Assembly (NCBI GenBank): GCA_963727535.1
Contig: CAVSGR010000006.1
Span: 868,001 to 932,000 of the forward strand
DNA length: 64,000 bases
From: RBG-16-34-14 sp963727535
Lineage (GTDB): Bacteria; Bacteroidota; Ignavibacteria; Ignavibacteriales; Ignavibacteriaceae
Direction: 5' to 3'
In this document: positions 25,585 to 33,381 of the stretch, one piece after another
Numbering within the stretch: the first letter of the stretch is position 1
Layout: each line of letters opens with the position of its first letter
The notes under the pieces: generated by a model
Told to the model about the DNA's origin: nothing
Seen by the model: the letters and a program-made list of their open reading frames with translations, nothing else
Databases searched by the model: none
Translations under genes and position numbers: made by a program

Positions 25585-25607
25585 GGACACACTATAGTGT
25601 GTCCCTA
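25582..25607. terminator. Perfect 11-bp-stem hairpin between convergent genes
   Basis: TAGGGACACAC at 25582-25592 pairs perfectly with GTGTGTCCCTA at 25597-25607 around a TATA loop. The hairpin starts with the stop codon of the DUF2520 gene itself, and the next gene converges from 25622. There is no long T-run, so it may be a bidirectional terminator or a repeat-derived palindrome. Confidence 0.55.
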
Positions 25608-25621
25608 ACCGTAGTCATTTC

Positions 25622-26062
25622 TTATTTCTTTAATGAGAATACTATGGGTATAATGACTTGTGTAGTTCTGTATTTATTTTGCCTTAGAGCCGGCGAAAAT
25701 TTGGAGATCATAATTAGTCTGATTGCTTCTTCCTCGCATCCATATCCTAAATGTTTACTCATGATTAGTGGACAATGTGGAGTACCGCTCGTATCGATTA
25801 TAACATTTACATAAATCTTACCTTCAATATTATTTTTAACAGCGTCTTCCGGGTATACCAACTTCTTTTCTAAACTATCAATTCCCCCTATTAAAGTCGG
25901 TAATCGTTGCCAACCCCAGACATCTTTATCCAAGCTTCGTTTGTTATTTAATGAATCTCTAAATTTTTGACAGTCCCAAGAGTCTTGTTGTGAGTATATA
26001 AATGAATTGATAGATAAGAAGAAAAGGAAAAAGAATAAGTAATGACTTTTAATCGTATTCAT
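25622..26062 (-). CDS. Exported TonB C-terminal-domain protein
   Basis: This 146-residue protein has a signal peptide (residues 1-22, cleavage likely after SFIYS) and a C-terminal TonB-like domain (about 60-146: YPEDAVKNNIEGKIYVNVIIDTSG, then EEEAIRLIMISKFSPAL). It lacks the Pro-rich linker and N-terminal anchor of a true TonB, so it is a free periplasmic or secreted single domain of the kind common in Bacteroidota. I place the start at the ATG 26062, just before the signal peptide; an upstream in-frame extension to 26134 adds a non-signal segment. Function unknown. Confidence 0.72.
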   Translation of the reverse strand: MNTIKSHYLFFFLFFLSINSFIYSQQDSWDCQKFRDSLNNKRSLDKDVWGWQRLPTLIGGIDSLEKKLVYPEDAVKNNIEGKIYVNVIIDTSGTPHCPLIMSKHLGYGCEEEAIRLIMISKFSPALRQNKYRTTQVIIPIVFSLKK

Positions 26063-26128
26063 AAAGCACCCAAAGAAATTTTCATTTAAAAATAAAAAAT
26101 TATGTTTTAATAATCCGGCGTTCTTTTT

Positions 26129-26251
26129 ACCCACCTCTTAATCTCCTCCAAGGAGGAGACTTTATGTCATAGTGAAACATAAATATTGGAATAGTTATCT
26201 CTTTCAACAAAGGAAATTGTCCCCTCCTTTGGAGGGGACGAAGGGGTGGGT
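26129..26251. repeat. Element bounded by about 32-bp inverted repeats (MITE-like)
   Basis: The left arm (26129-26160) begins ACCCACCTCTTAATC and contains the palindrome TCTCCTCC/GGAGGAGA. The right arm, read on the other strand from 26251, begins ACCCACCCCTTCGTC and contains GTCCCCTCC/GGAGGGGAC. The 58-base core between them codes for nothing. The pair of inverted arms, each with its own internal hairpin, is the form of a small non-autonomous repeat. It could also work as the terminator after PiT (ends 26269). Confidence 0.55.
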
Positions 26252-26268
26252 CAATAACCTAAAGCCAC

Positions 26269-27271
26269 TTAACCTACAAAAAAACCTTTAATATATATTG
26301 ATAGGTAATATGTTAAAACTGCGAACAAAGCTGATAAAGGCATTGTTAAAACCCATGCCCATAAAATATTTCTTGCAACTCCCCACCTTACTGCAGAAAT
26401 GCTTCTGATGGAACCGACTCCGATTATAGCTCCCGTTATTGTGTGAGTCGTGCTGACGGGAATACCAAGAAGCGATGCAATAGAAATTGTTAAACCTGAA
26501 GAAGCTTCCGCGCTGAAGCCGCCGAAAGGCGTAAGTTTTGTTACTCTCATTCCAAGTGTCCTTATAACTTTCCATCCACCAATGAGTGTTCCAAAAGCAA
26601 TAACAGAATAGCTGAGAATTATTATTTCAAAGGGAATATAAAAAGTATTCCCTAGTAGTCCGTTCGTAAAAAGTACCACTGCAATTATTCCAACAGTTTT
26701 TTGTGCATCGTTTGAGCCGTGACTTAAACTGTAGAAAGCTGCAGAAACAAGCTGAAGCCTCCTGAAGTATTTATCAACTTTATAAGGAGATTTATATCTT
26801 ACTATCCACATGGTTATTATTGAAAAAAGTATCGAAACTAAGAAAGCAAGAATTGGTGCAACAAAAATAAAAATTATAATTTTTGTATAACCCGAAACAA
26901 TAATTGAGCTAAACCCGGCTTTTGCAACCGCAGCACCGCCGTAGCCTCCAATAATTGAATGAGAAACACTTATTGGCAATCCATAATGAGTAGCTGTTGC
27001 AGTTAAAATAATAGCTCCGATTAATCCTGAGAAAATTACGAAGTTATCTACAATTGCAACATCAACAATTCCTTTCCCAATTGTGTTGGCTACGTTTACA
27101 CCAAATAAAAATGCAGCAACAAAATTAAAAAATGCAGCCCACAGAACTGCCTGGAAAGGTGATAAGCACTCGTGTAGAAACTACAGTCGCAATGGAATTT
27201 GCGGCATCGTTCATTCCATTATAGAGATCGAAGACGAGTGCGAGTACGATGATTATTATTGCAAATATCAT
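26269..27271 (-). CDS. pit: Inorganic phosphate transporter PiT family (frameshifted)
   Basis: This is a low-affinity phosphate permease driven by H+ or Na+ symport, with about ten spans. The N-terminal signature NGMNDAANSIATVVSTR and the C-terminal SHGSNDAQKTVGI are intact. The frame starts at ATG 27271, six bases after the PhoU-like gene stop, and shifts at about 27165 (GTGCTTATC on the minus strand; one extra base). After that it reads straight through a complete set of membrane segments to 26269. Homologues are continuous, so the break is one inserted base, either an assembly error or a fresh mutation. With 27277-27888 it forms a DUF47-PiT operon. Confidence 0.85.
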
Positions 27272-27276
27272 TCAGC

Positions 27277-27888
27277 TTAATTGTTCTTAATAAAGATTGC
27301 GAGAATTATATTTGCAGCTGATTGACACTTGTCGCTGGTCTTTTCCAGGATATCGAGAATCTCTTTTTCCTTAATGAGCTTTATTGCATCTTTTTCTTTT
27401 TCAAATAATTCTTTATTTGCCTGTTGGTAAATTTTATCTGCTTCGGATTCAAGATCGTTAACAGCTTTACATTCATTAATCCTTCTTGCTTTAATATCCT
27501 GTATTGCAATACCGAGCTCTTTTATTTGTTGAAGAATGATTGCGGAAATTTTGTCAGTGTATTTAATCTTTTCTTTTATGTTAAATGTTTCTACCCTGTT
27601 TGCAGCCCCCAAAAGATTATCGCTTATTGCCGAGAGCCGTTTGACAAGTCCAAAAATATCTTCACGGTCAAAAGGAGTAATAAAAGTTTTGTTCAGCCGC
27701 TTAATTATTTTTGAAGAAAGCTCATCACATCTTTGTTCAAGCGGTTTTATTTTTAAGAGCAAACTTTGATCAATAACATCTGAAGAGAAAAGCTGGTTCG
27801 TATATTTTGCCATTTCAGAGATGTGAGAGATCATCTCCTTGAAATCGTCAAAATACTTTTCTTCTTTCGGTATCAGTTGCTTAAACAT
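27277..27888 (-). CDS. DUF47 family PhoU-like phosphate-transport regulator
   Basis: This 203-residue all-helical protein is of the PhoU-like DUF47 type, which is usually encoded next to PiT and modulates phosphate transport. Family motifs include the FITPFDREDI segment (about residues 69-78), the LEQRCDELS helix and the C-terminal EILDILEKTSDKCQSAANIILA. Acidic residues in these helices could bind metal, as in PhoU. PiT begins six bases after its stop, so the two are coupled. No regulatory site is seen in the 96 bases upstream, which are shared with the divergent glycyl-tRNA synthetase. Confidence 0.9.
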   Translation of the reverse strand: MFKQLIPKEEKYFDDFKEMISHISEMAKYTNQLFSSDVIDQSLLLKIKPLEQRCDELSSKIIKRLNKTFITPFDREDIFGLVKRLSAISDNLLGAANRVETFNIKEKIKYTDKISAIILQQIKELGIAIQDIKARRINECKAVNDLESEADKIYQQANKELFEKEKDAIKLIKEKEILDILEKTSDKCQSAANIILAIFIKNN

Positions 27889-28020
27889 AACTTCCCTCTA
27901 AATAATTTTTTCATGCTTCAAATATAGTTTCTTTTTTCAAACCTCTAAAGCTTTGACACAAAATTTATCCTCATTTTACTATATTTGAAGGGAGTTTTTA
28001 AAATATTTTCGGAGTGTGTC

Positions 28021-29505
28021 ATAGAAAAGAAATCGAATAACCGTTCAGAGCTATTGGATAAAATTGTATCTCTCTCGAAAAGAAGGGGTTTTGTTTTTCA
28101 ATCAAGCGAAATTTACGGCGGATTAAATGGATGCTGGGATTACGGTCCGTTGGGTGTCGAGCTTCTCCGTAATATTAAAGAAGAATGGTGGAAAGCGATG
28201 ACTTACCGCGATAATATCGAGGGACTCGATGCTTCAATTCTTATGCATCCCAAAGTCTGGGAAGCTTCCGGTCACGTTGAGAATTTTACTGATCCGATGG
28301 TCGACTGTAAGCAATGTAAAGCTCGCTATAGAGTTGATGTCCTTGGTGAAATGATAAATGAAAAGAAAAGGACAAAAGCTCTTGAAGAATTAAAGAACTC
28401 GATTAGCAATGATCCGGCATTAACTCAAAAATATGAAGAAGCGCTTCAGGCAGAAGATATTTTTAGTGCAATTATGGAAGATCAGGATTTAGGTCCAAAG
28501 CTGTTGCAGGAAATTAATTGTCCGCAATGTGGCAATAAAAATACTTTCACAACTGCACGCAAATTCAATTTAATGTTTAAAACTTTTATCGGTCCTGTTG
28601 AAGATTCGAGTGCAGTAGTTTATTTAAGACCTGAAACTGCCCAGGGAATTTATGTTAACTTTTTGAATGTTCAGAGTTCTGCAAGACAAAAGCTTCCTTT
28701 CGGTATTGCGCAAATTGGAAAAGCTTTTCGTAATGAAATCAATACAAAGAATTTTCTTTTCCGTACACGCGAATTTGAACAGATGGAAATGCAATTCTTT
28801 ATCAAGCCTGCTGATGATAAAAAATGGTATGACTACTGGAAAGCTGAAAGACTTCAGTGGTTTAAAAATCTTGGAATGACTGAAAGCAAGCTGCGGTATC
28901 ATGATCATCCAAAAGAGAAATTAGCTCACTATGCAAAAGATGCAACAGATATTGAATATGAATTTCCTTTCGGCTGGGGTGAAATTGAAGGAATACATAA
29001 CAGGACAAATTTTGATTTGAATCGACACGAGCAATTCTCCGGTAAATCATTAAAATATTTTGATGATGAATCGAAAGAAAAATTCATTCCTTTTATAATT
29101 GAAACATCCGCCGGAGCCAGCAGATCATTTATGGCTTTCCTTGTTGATTCATATTATGAAGAAGAAGTAAAAGGGGAGATACGATCCGTGTTGAAATTCC
29201 ATCCAAGGCTTGCGCCAATTAAAGCAGCCATTCTTCCTTTAGTTAATAAAGATGGAATGCCGGAAATATCGAGAGAGATAGAGAAAGATTTACGAAAGAA
29301 TTTCAAAGTATTTTATGATGATAAAGGAGCGATCGGGAGAAGATACAGAAGACAGGATGAAGCCGGCACACCTTATTGTGTTACAGTTGATACTCAGACT
29401 CTCGAAGATAAAACAGTAACGATAAGAGAACGTGATTCAATGGAACAGGTAAGAATTTCGATTTACGGAATATCAAAATATATGAGTGACAAACTTAAGC
29501 TTTAA
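28021..29505 (+). CDS. glyS: Glycyl-tRNA synthetase, alpha2 class II type
   Basis: This is a dimeric class II synthetase of about 495 residues that charges tRNA-Gly. The archaeal/eukaryotic-type form is recognised by RRGFVFQSSEIYGGLNGCWD, the CxxC pairs CKQC and CPQC (zinc), motif 2 REFEQMEMQFF and motif 3 GASRSFMAFL. The start codon is uncertain. The frame is open from a TTG at 27985, but the best Shine-Dalgarno (GGAG, 28010-28013) lies seven bases before ATA GAA AAG at 28021, where homologues begin with Met-Glu-Lys. I therefore place the start at 28021, implying an AUA start or a base error. Essential gene; monocistronic. Confidence 0.93.
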   Translation: MEKKSNNRSELLDKIVSLSKRRGFVFQSSEIYGGLNGCWDYGPLGVELLRNIKEEWWKAMTYRDNIEGLDASILMHPKVWEASGHVENFTDPMVDCKQCKARYRVDVLGEMINEKKRTKALEELKNSISNDPALTQKYEEALQAEDIFSAIMEDQDLGPKLLQEINCPQCGNKNTFTTARKFNLMFKTFIGPVEDSSAVVYLRPETAQGIYVNFLNVQSSARQKLPFGIAQIGKAFRNEINTKNFLFRTREFEQMEMQFFIKPADDKKWYDYWKAERLQWFKNLGMTESKLRYHDHPKEKLAHYAKDATDIEYEFPFGWGEIEGIHNRTNFDLNRHEQFSGKSLKYFDDESKEKFIPFIIETSAGASRSFMAFLVDSYYEEEVKGEIRSVLKFHPRLAPIKAAILPLVNKDGMPEISREIEKDLRKNFKVFYDDKGAIGRRYRRQDEAGTPYCVTVDTQTLEDKTVTIRERDSMEQVRISIYGISKYMSDKLKL

Positions 29506-29600
29506 TTAATGTGCATATTAATTGGTTTGAATAGAGTTTTACTATCACATTAATTTTGTAGAAGAAATTTAACTCCTTAGAAAGAAACGAAGGAAATAGA

Positions 29601-30471
29601 ATGAAACAAAAAAATTTTAAGGCACTTTTACTCAGTTTAATAATTCTCACAGCAATTTTCCTGGGAGGCTGCAGCACAGATAATAATAATGGACTTACCT
29701 CGCCCGATACAAACACAGTTTCACCGCCTGCATCTTTTACTTTTAATGTTGATGCAGTTGCAGGAGGTGATGCAAGCGTTACTTTTAACTGGACTGCTTC
29801 GCCCGATGCAAACAATAGTAATTTTAAAGGGTATAGAATAATTACTGCTGAGGTAGATAGTAATGGAGATGTAACCTCAGTTCTCCAGGAAGTTTCAAGA
29901 ATTAAAAATTTAACTTACTCAATCAATCCTTTGGAAAGAGGAAGAAGATATAAGACTTTTCTTTGCCAGAACTTGAAGACGGGACAATAAGCGATTCTCT
30001 TGAAACAGAAGTTTATGCTGCAGTTTTTTATAATACTAATGGCGTAATTGATTCTTATGTTCCCAGACAGTTCTACAATGAGCGGATTCGGATGGAATAT
30101 TTCAACAGGAGTTGGTAACTCCTTATTCTTACACGCAGGGAAATGGAGCTTAGATTGATCTTCACTATAGAAGAGACACATAGTGCTCCATATTTCTTAT
30201 ACTCCCAATGGCTTTTGGAAACAGTTATAAATTAACAAGAATGAAACTAATTGGTTCAGGTCAATCCGGTTTTGATGAAACGAATTTGCCGGAAGCAGAT
30301 GAAACTATTTTGCTTGCTGAAAATGATAATGTTTACCTGCTTAAAACTGAGGAAGGTTATTACATTAAAATTTGGATAAAAAGTGTAGACCCTCCAAGTT
30401 TGAGCCAGGACCATTTTACAATTCATTTCGATTACAAAGTTCAGCCGATTAAGGGACTTAGGGTTCTGTAA
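29601..30471 (+). pseudogene. Lipoprotein with fibronectin-III-like domain, broken by several frameshifts
   Basis: The gene begins with a lipoprotein signal (LGGCST, Cys near residue 29) and an FnIII-like segment (PPASFTFNVDAVAGGDASVTF, NWTASPDANN). The frame is then lost near 29960. Alternative frames give a continuous-looking product (LPELEDGTISDSLETEV, STMSGFGWNISTGVGN, and finally 30208-30471 with a C-terminal KVQPIKGLRV), with at least three or four breaks between. It was one outer-membrane or surface lipoprotein of about 290 residues. The density of breaks is higher than in any other gene in the window, so true decay is possible here, not only assembly error. Confidence 0.6.
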
Positions 30472-30555
30472 AAAATTATAAATAATGGAATTATAAAAGC
30501 GGAGAATTTATGTTCTCCGTTTTTTATTTTAAGCAGAAAGAAAGGATTAGTAAAA

Positions 30556-30658
30556 AACCGTTAAAACGGTTATAAAATATTTCTTTACAGGTTAACCCCT
30601 GGCTTAAGCCAGGGGTTAATGAAGATGAATATATGAAAGGATAACCGTTTCAACGGTT
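30556..30658. repeat. Triple-hairpin intergenic repeat, copy 1
   Basis: Three palindromes in a row: AACCGTT-AA-AACGGTT (30556-30571); a perfect 28-bp palindrome with arms TTAACCCCTGGC (30592-30619); and AACCGTT-TC-AACGGTT (30643-30658). A second copy with the same order and spacing lies at 50938-51043 and shows compensating stem changes. This resembles REP/BIME-type repeats. It precedes the TPR gene by ten bases. Confidence 0.7.
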
Positions 30659-30667
30659 TATAAATAA

Positions 30668-31819
30668 ATGACAAAGCATTTTCAATATCTTATTATATTT
30701 TTCTTTTTATTTGTAGGCATAACTAAAGCTGAAGATGCTAAGTTTGATTCTCTTGTCACCACCGGAATAAAACAAATCTATAACATAAAATTTCCTAAAG
30801 CAGAAAAAACTTTTAGAATGGTAATTGCAAATTACCCGGATCATCCTGCGGGAAGATTTTATCTTGCAATGATAGACTGGTGGAAAGTTCTTCTTGATCT
30901 AAATTCAGAAAAATATGATGAGATCTTTTATCAAAAGCTTGAAGATGTAATTTTTCAGTGCGATGAACTTCTTAAGAAAAATCCAAAGAATGTCGACGCA
31001 CTTTTTTTCAAAGGAGGAGCAATCGGTTTTCGCGGGAGACTAAGAGCCAACAGGAGCAGCTGGCTAAAAGCTGCCGATGATGGAAGAGAAGCTTTACCGA
31101 TTGTTGAGCATGCCGCAGAATTAGATTCCAATAATATTGATGTGCAGCTCGGTTTTGGAATTTACAATTATTATGCGGCGGTTATTCCTGATGAATACCC
31201 TATGGTAAAACCTTTAATGTTTTTCTTTCCATCGGGAGATAAAGAAAAGGGAATCGAACAGCTTAATAATGTGGCATTCAATGGTAAGTATGCAAAGTAC
31301 GAAGCACAATATTTTTTGATGACATTATACTATAATTATGAAAACAATTCCTACAAGGCTGATGAATATGCTAAAATGCTTACAAAAGAATTTCCTGATA
31401 ACCCTGTTTTTGAAAGATGGAAAGGAAGAATTGAGGCAAAGAAAGGAGACTATTTAGCAGCATCAATAATTTTTCAGGATATTATAGATAAAGCCGACTC
31501 CGGTCTTACGGGTTATACTGTTCCCATGACAAAAAGAGAAGCTGATTATTATGTGGCTTATCAGTATTTCAAAATGAATAAACTTGATTCTGCAATGATT
31601 TATTTTGATGATTGTGCAAAAATTTCAAAACAGGTCGATGAAGAAGATGATGAATCAGGATTCCAGGTTAATGCTGTTTTGTATATTGGAATGATAAACG
31701 ATTTATGGAATAAAAGAGAAGCAGCGATTTCTAATTATAAAAAAGTTCTTGATATGAATGAATATGGTAACTCTCACGATCGTGCTGAAGAATATATTGA
31801 GAAGCCGTTTAAGAAGTGA
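30668..31819 (+). CDS. Exported tetratricopeptide-repeat protein
   Basis: This 383-residue protein has a signal peptide (1-22, cleavage near TKAED) and several TPR-like helical pairs, with pattern residues visible at KAEKTFRMVIANYPDHPAGRF, VEHAAELDSNNIDVQLGFG, KADEYAKMLTKEFPDNP and EAAISNYKKVLDMNEYG. It is predicted to be periplasmic and to act as a scaffold. Such proteins are common in Ignavibacteria with no assigned partner. It follows the triple-hairpin repeat and ends at a two-hairpin terminator region shared with the convergent porQ. Confidence 0.7.
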   Translation: MTKHFQYLIIFFFLFVGITKAEDAKFDSLVTTGIKQIYNIKFPKAEKTFRMVIANYPDHPAGRFYLAMIDWWKVLLDLNSEKYDEIFYQKLEDVIFQCDELLKKNPKNVDALFFKGGAIGFRGRLRANRSSWLKAADDGREALPIVEHAAELDSNNIDVQLGFGIYNYYAAVIPDEYPMVKPLMFFFPSGDKEKGIEQLNNVAFNGKYAKYEAQYFLMTLYYNYENNSYKADEYAKMLTKEFPDNPVFERWKGRIEAKKGDYLAASIIFQDIIDKADSGLTGYTVPMTKREADYYVAYQYFKMNKLDSAMIYFDDCAKISKQVDEEDDESGFQVNAVLYIGMINDLWNKREAAISNYKKVLDMNEYGNSHDRAEEYIEKPFKK

Positions 31820-31827
31820 GATTTTCT

Positions 31828-31884
31828 GTCACATTGAGCTTGTCGAAATGTGACTGTCAGTCTTCGACAGGCTCAGACTGACAG
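31828..31884. terminator. Double hairpin with TGAGC(T/C)TGTCGAA loops, convergent terminator
   Basis: Hairpin 1 has arms GTCACAT (31828-31834) and ATGTGAC (31848-31854); hairpin 2 has arms CTGTCAGTC (31854-31862) and GACTGACAG (31876-31884) followed by TTTT. The loop of the first, TGAGCTTGTCGAA, is nearly the reverse complement of the loop of the second, TTCGACAGGCTCA, so the two loops could pair or form a cruciform. It ends both the TPR gene and the convergent porQ. Confidence 0.65.
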
Positions 31885-31886
31885 TT

Positions 31887-32819
31887 TTATAAAGTTGTAG
31901 ATAAACTTATTCTGTGTAATTCTCCGATAGGTCCCATAGAAGAAAAACCGTAATCAAATCTATACTTAGAAATTACAGCACCGAATCCAGCATTAAATCC
32001 GGCTATTCCTGCAAAAGTACCGACTTTCAGCTCTGTCCTTTTTTCATTATCAAAACCGAATCTCAAACGCAAAACTCTACTTAATGTAAATTCTGCGCCG
32101 ATAGTAAATGCTTTAAATCTTTCGCCAATATTATCTCTCTCTTCATTTAGCTTATGAAAATCAAGAGATAATCTTACCGGCAAATACTCGAGTCTTTTTG
32201 AAATACCAATTACAAAATCGAGAGGCAGATCTTCTTTTGTATTTATATAATAAGACATCTGGCTTCCGATATTTAAAATTGAAAAACCGATATTAATTTG
32301 TTGTGACGGAACTGCATAATGTAATCCAAGATCGAGTGCTAATGCAGTCGAGGAATATTTTTCTATGCCCGAATAAATAAATTTTATGTTGGAACCATAA
32401 TAGAAATTTTCATCAAGTTGATTGGCGTACCCCAAAATAAAAGCAACTTCTCCTGCACCAAAATCACTTGTAGCACTTCCGTTTTCATCAAAACCTTTGA
32501 AAGTTCCATAATTAATATATTTAACTGCTGCTCCAAATCTTCCGATGCCTTCAATTTCTGTTGAGTAAGCAAGGCTGGCAAGATTAATATCAAGTAAATG
32601 TTTTACAAAAGAGAAGGAGACAGGATTGTCACTTAGTAATTCTAAACCTGCCGGATTATAAAATATAACTTCAGGATCATCATTATTAGAAACAAAGCTG
32701 CCGGCTAAAGCTCCTGCTCTTGCACTCATATCGAGCCTTAAAAAATCATAGGTATTTTGTGCTTTTGTATTTAATGCTGTTAGTAAAATTATTATTGCAG
32801 GCAGCAGGTATTTCTTCAT
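31887..32819 (-). CDS. porQ: Type IX secretion system protein PorQ
   Basis: This 310-residue outer-membrane beta-barrel protein has a signal peptide (1-20) and the family opening LRLDMSARAGALAGSFVS and DDPEVIFYNPAGL, then many amphipathic strands, of the FadL-like fold. PorQ takes part in T9SS cargo processing with PorU, PorV and PorZ. That fits this window, where at least three secreted enzymes carry T9SS sorting domains. PorV is the main alternative, but the length and opening motif suit PorQ better. The gene is monocistronic and leftward, 211 bases from the next feature upstream. Confidence 0.82.
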   Translation of the reverse strand: MKKYLLPAIIILLTALNTKAQNTYDFLRLDMSARAGALAGSFVSNNDDPEVIFYNPAGLELLSDNPVSFSFVKHLLDINLASLAYSTEIEGIGRFGAAVKYINYGTFKGFDENGSATSDFGAGEVAFILGYANQLDENFYYGSNIKFIYSGIEKYSSTALALDLGLHYAVPSQQINIGFSILNIGSQMSYYINTKEDLPLDFVIGISKRLEYLPVRLSLDFHKLNEERDNIGERFKAFTIGAEFTLSRVLRLRFGFDNEKRTELKVGTFAGIAGFNAGFGAVISKYRFDYGFSSMGPIGELHRISLSTTL

Positions 32820-33030
32820 AAATTCCTCAAAATTTCCATCCTTATTTAACCATATTACAAAATAAAGGCAAGACCTTAAGGAATGTAGAGTTTAGAATGT
32901 ATAATGTAGAATTAGTATTTAATTTTACCATTCTAAATTATTCACTCTACATTCTACATTCTTCTTTCCCTTGCCTCTGCATAAGTCTTTATTTAATTTT
33001 GAAACAATAAAATTACACAGGTTTAATTAA

Positions 33031-33234
33031 ATGAATACTTTAAAAACAGCATTTTTAATGACTGTTATGATGATTCTATTTCTCCTTGTAGGCTATATGC
33101 ATGGGGAAATCGGGGATAACGATGCTTCTTCAGGATATTGCTGCCGGAAGAAGATAATTACGTATTTTTGCTATTCAATATTTTTTAATAGGTATATGAA
33201 GATAGAAAATTATGTTAGTTTTTGTCGATGACTT
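33031..33234 (+). pseudogene. HtpX protease N-terminal remnant
   Basis: The frame opens with MNTLKTAFLMT, the typical N-terminus of the membrane zinc protease HtpX, and a first hydrophobic span. Downstream, short patches in shifted frames (ATG CTT CTT and GCT GCC GGA) echo the next part of HtpX, but no HExxH zinc site follows and the rest of the about 290-residue protein is absent. I read it as a decayed fragment. It could instead encode a 66-residue membrane peptide. The 147 bases after it, before gdhA, hold no gene that I can see. Confidence 0.5.
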
Positions 33235-33381
33235 TTGTGAGATTTAAAGGTTTGAAAAATCAATCTTATATAATTCCGATCACTATTTACAATTCTGAAA
33301 TTACAGATCTTACCCAGATCAAATATCTAATCTATTTAGGAACAAAATTCCGAAACAAAAAAATAAAAGAAGGAAGTCTTT

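Noticed and set aside
29601..30471. Two separate intact genes in the broken lipoprotein region
   Set aside because: The 87-residue frame at 30208 has no start context and continues the family-like C-terminus, and the intervening frames match a single product.
32870..32965. Small RNA or gene in the AATGTAGA-rich gap before the HtpX fragment
   Set aside because: Only low-complexity inverted repeats of AGAATGTA are visible; no promoter, terminator or frame.
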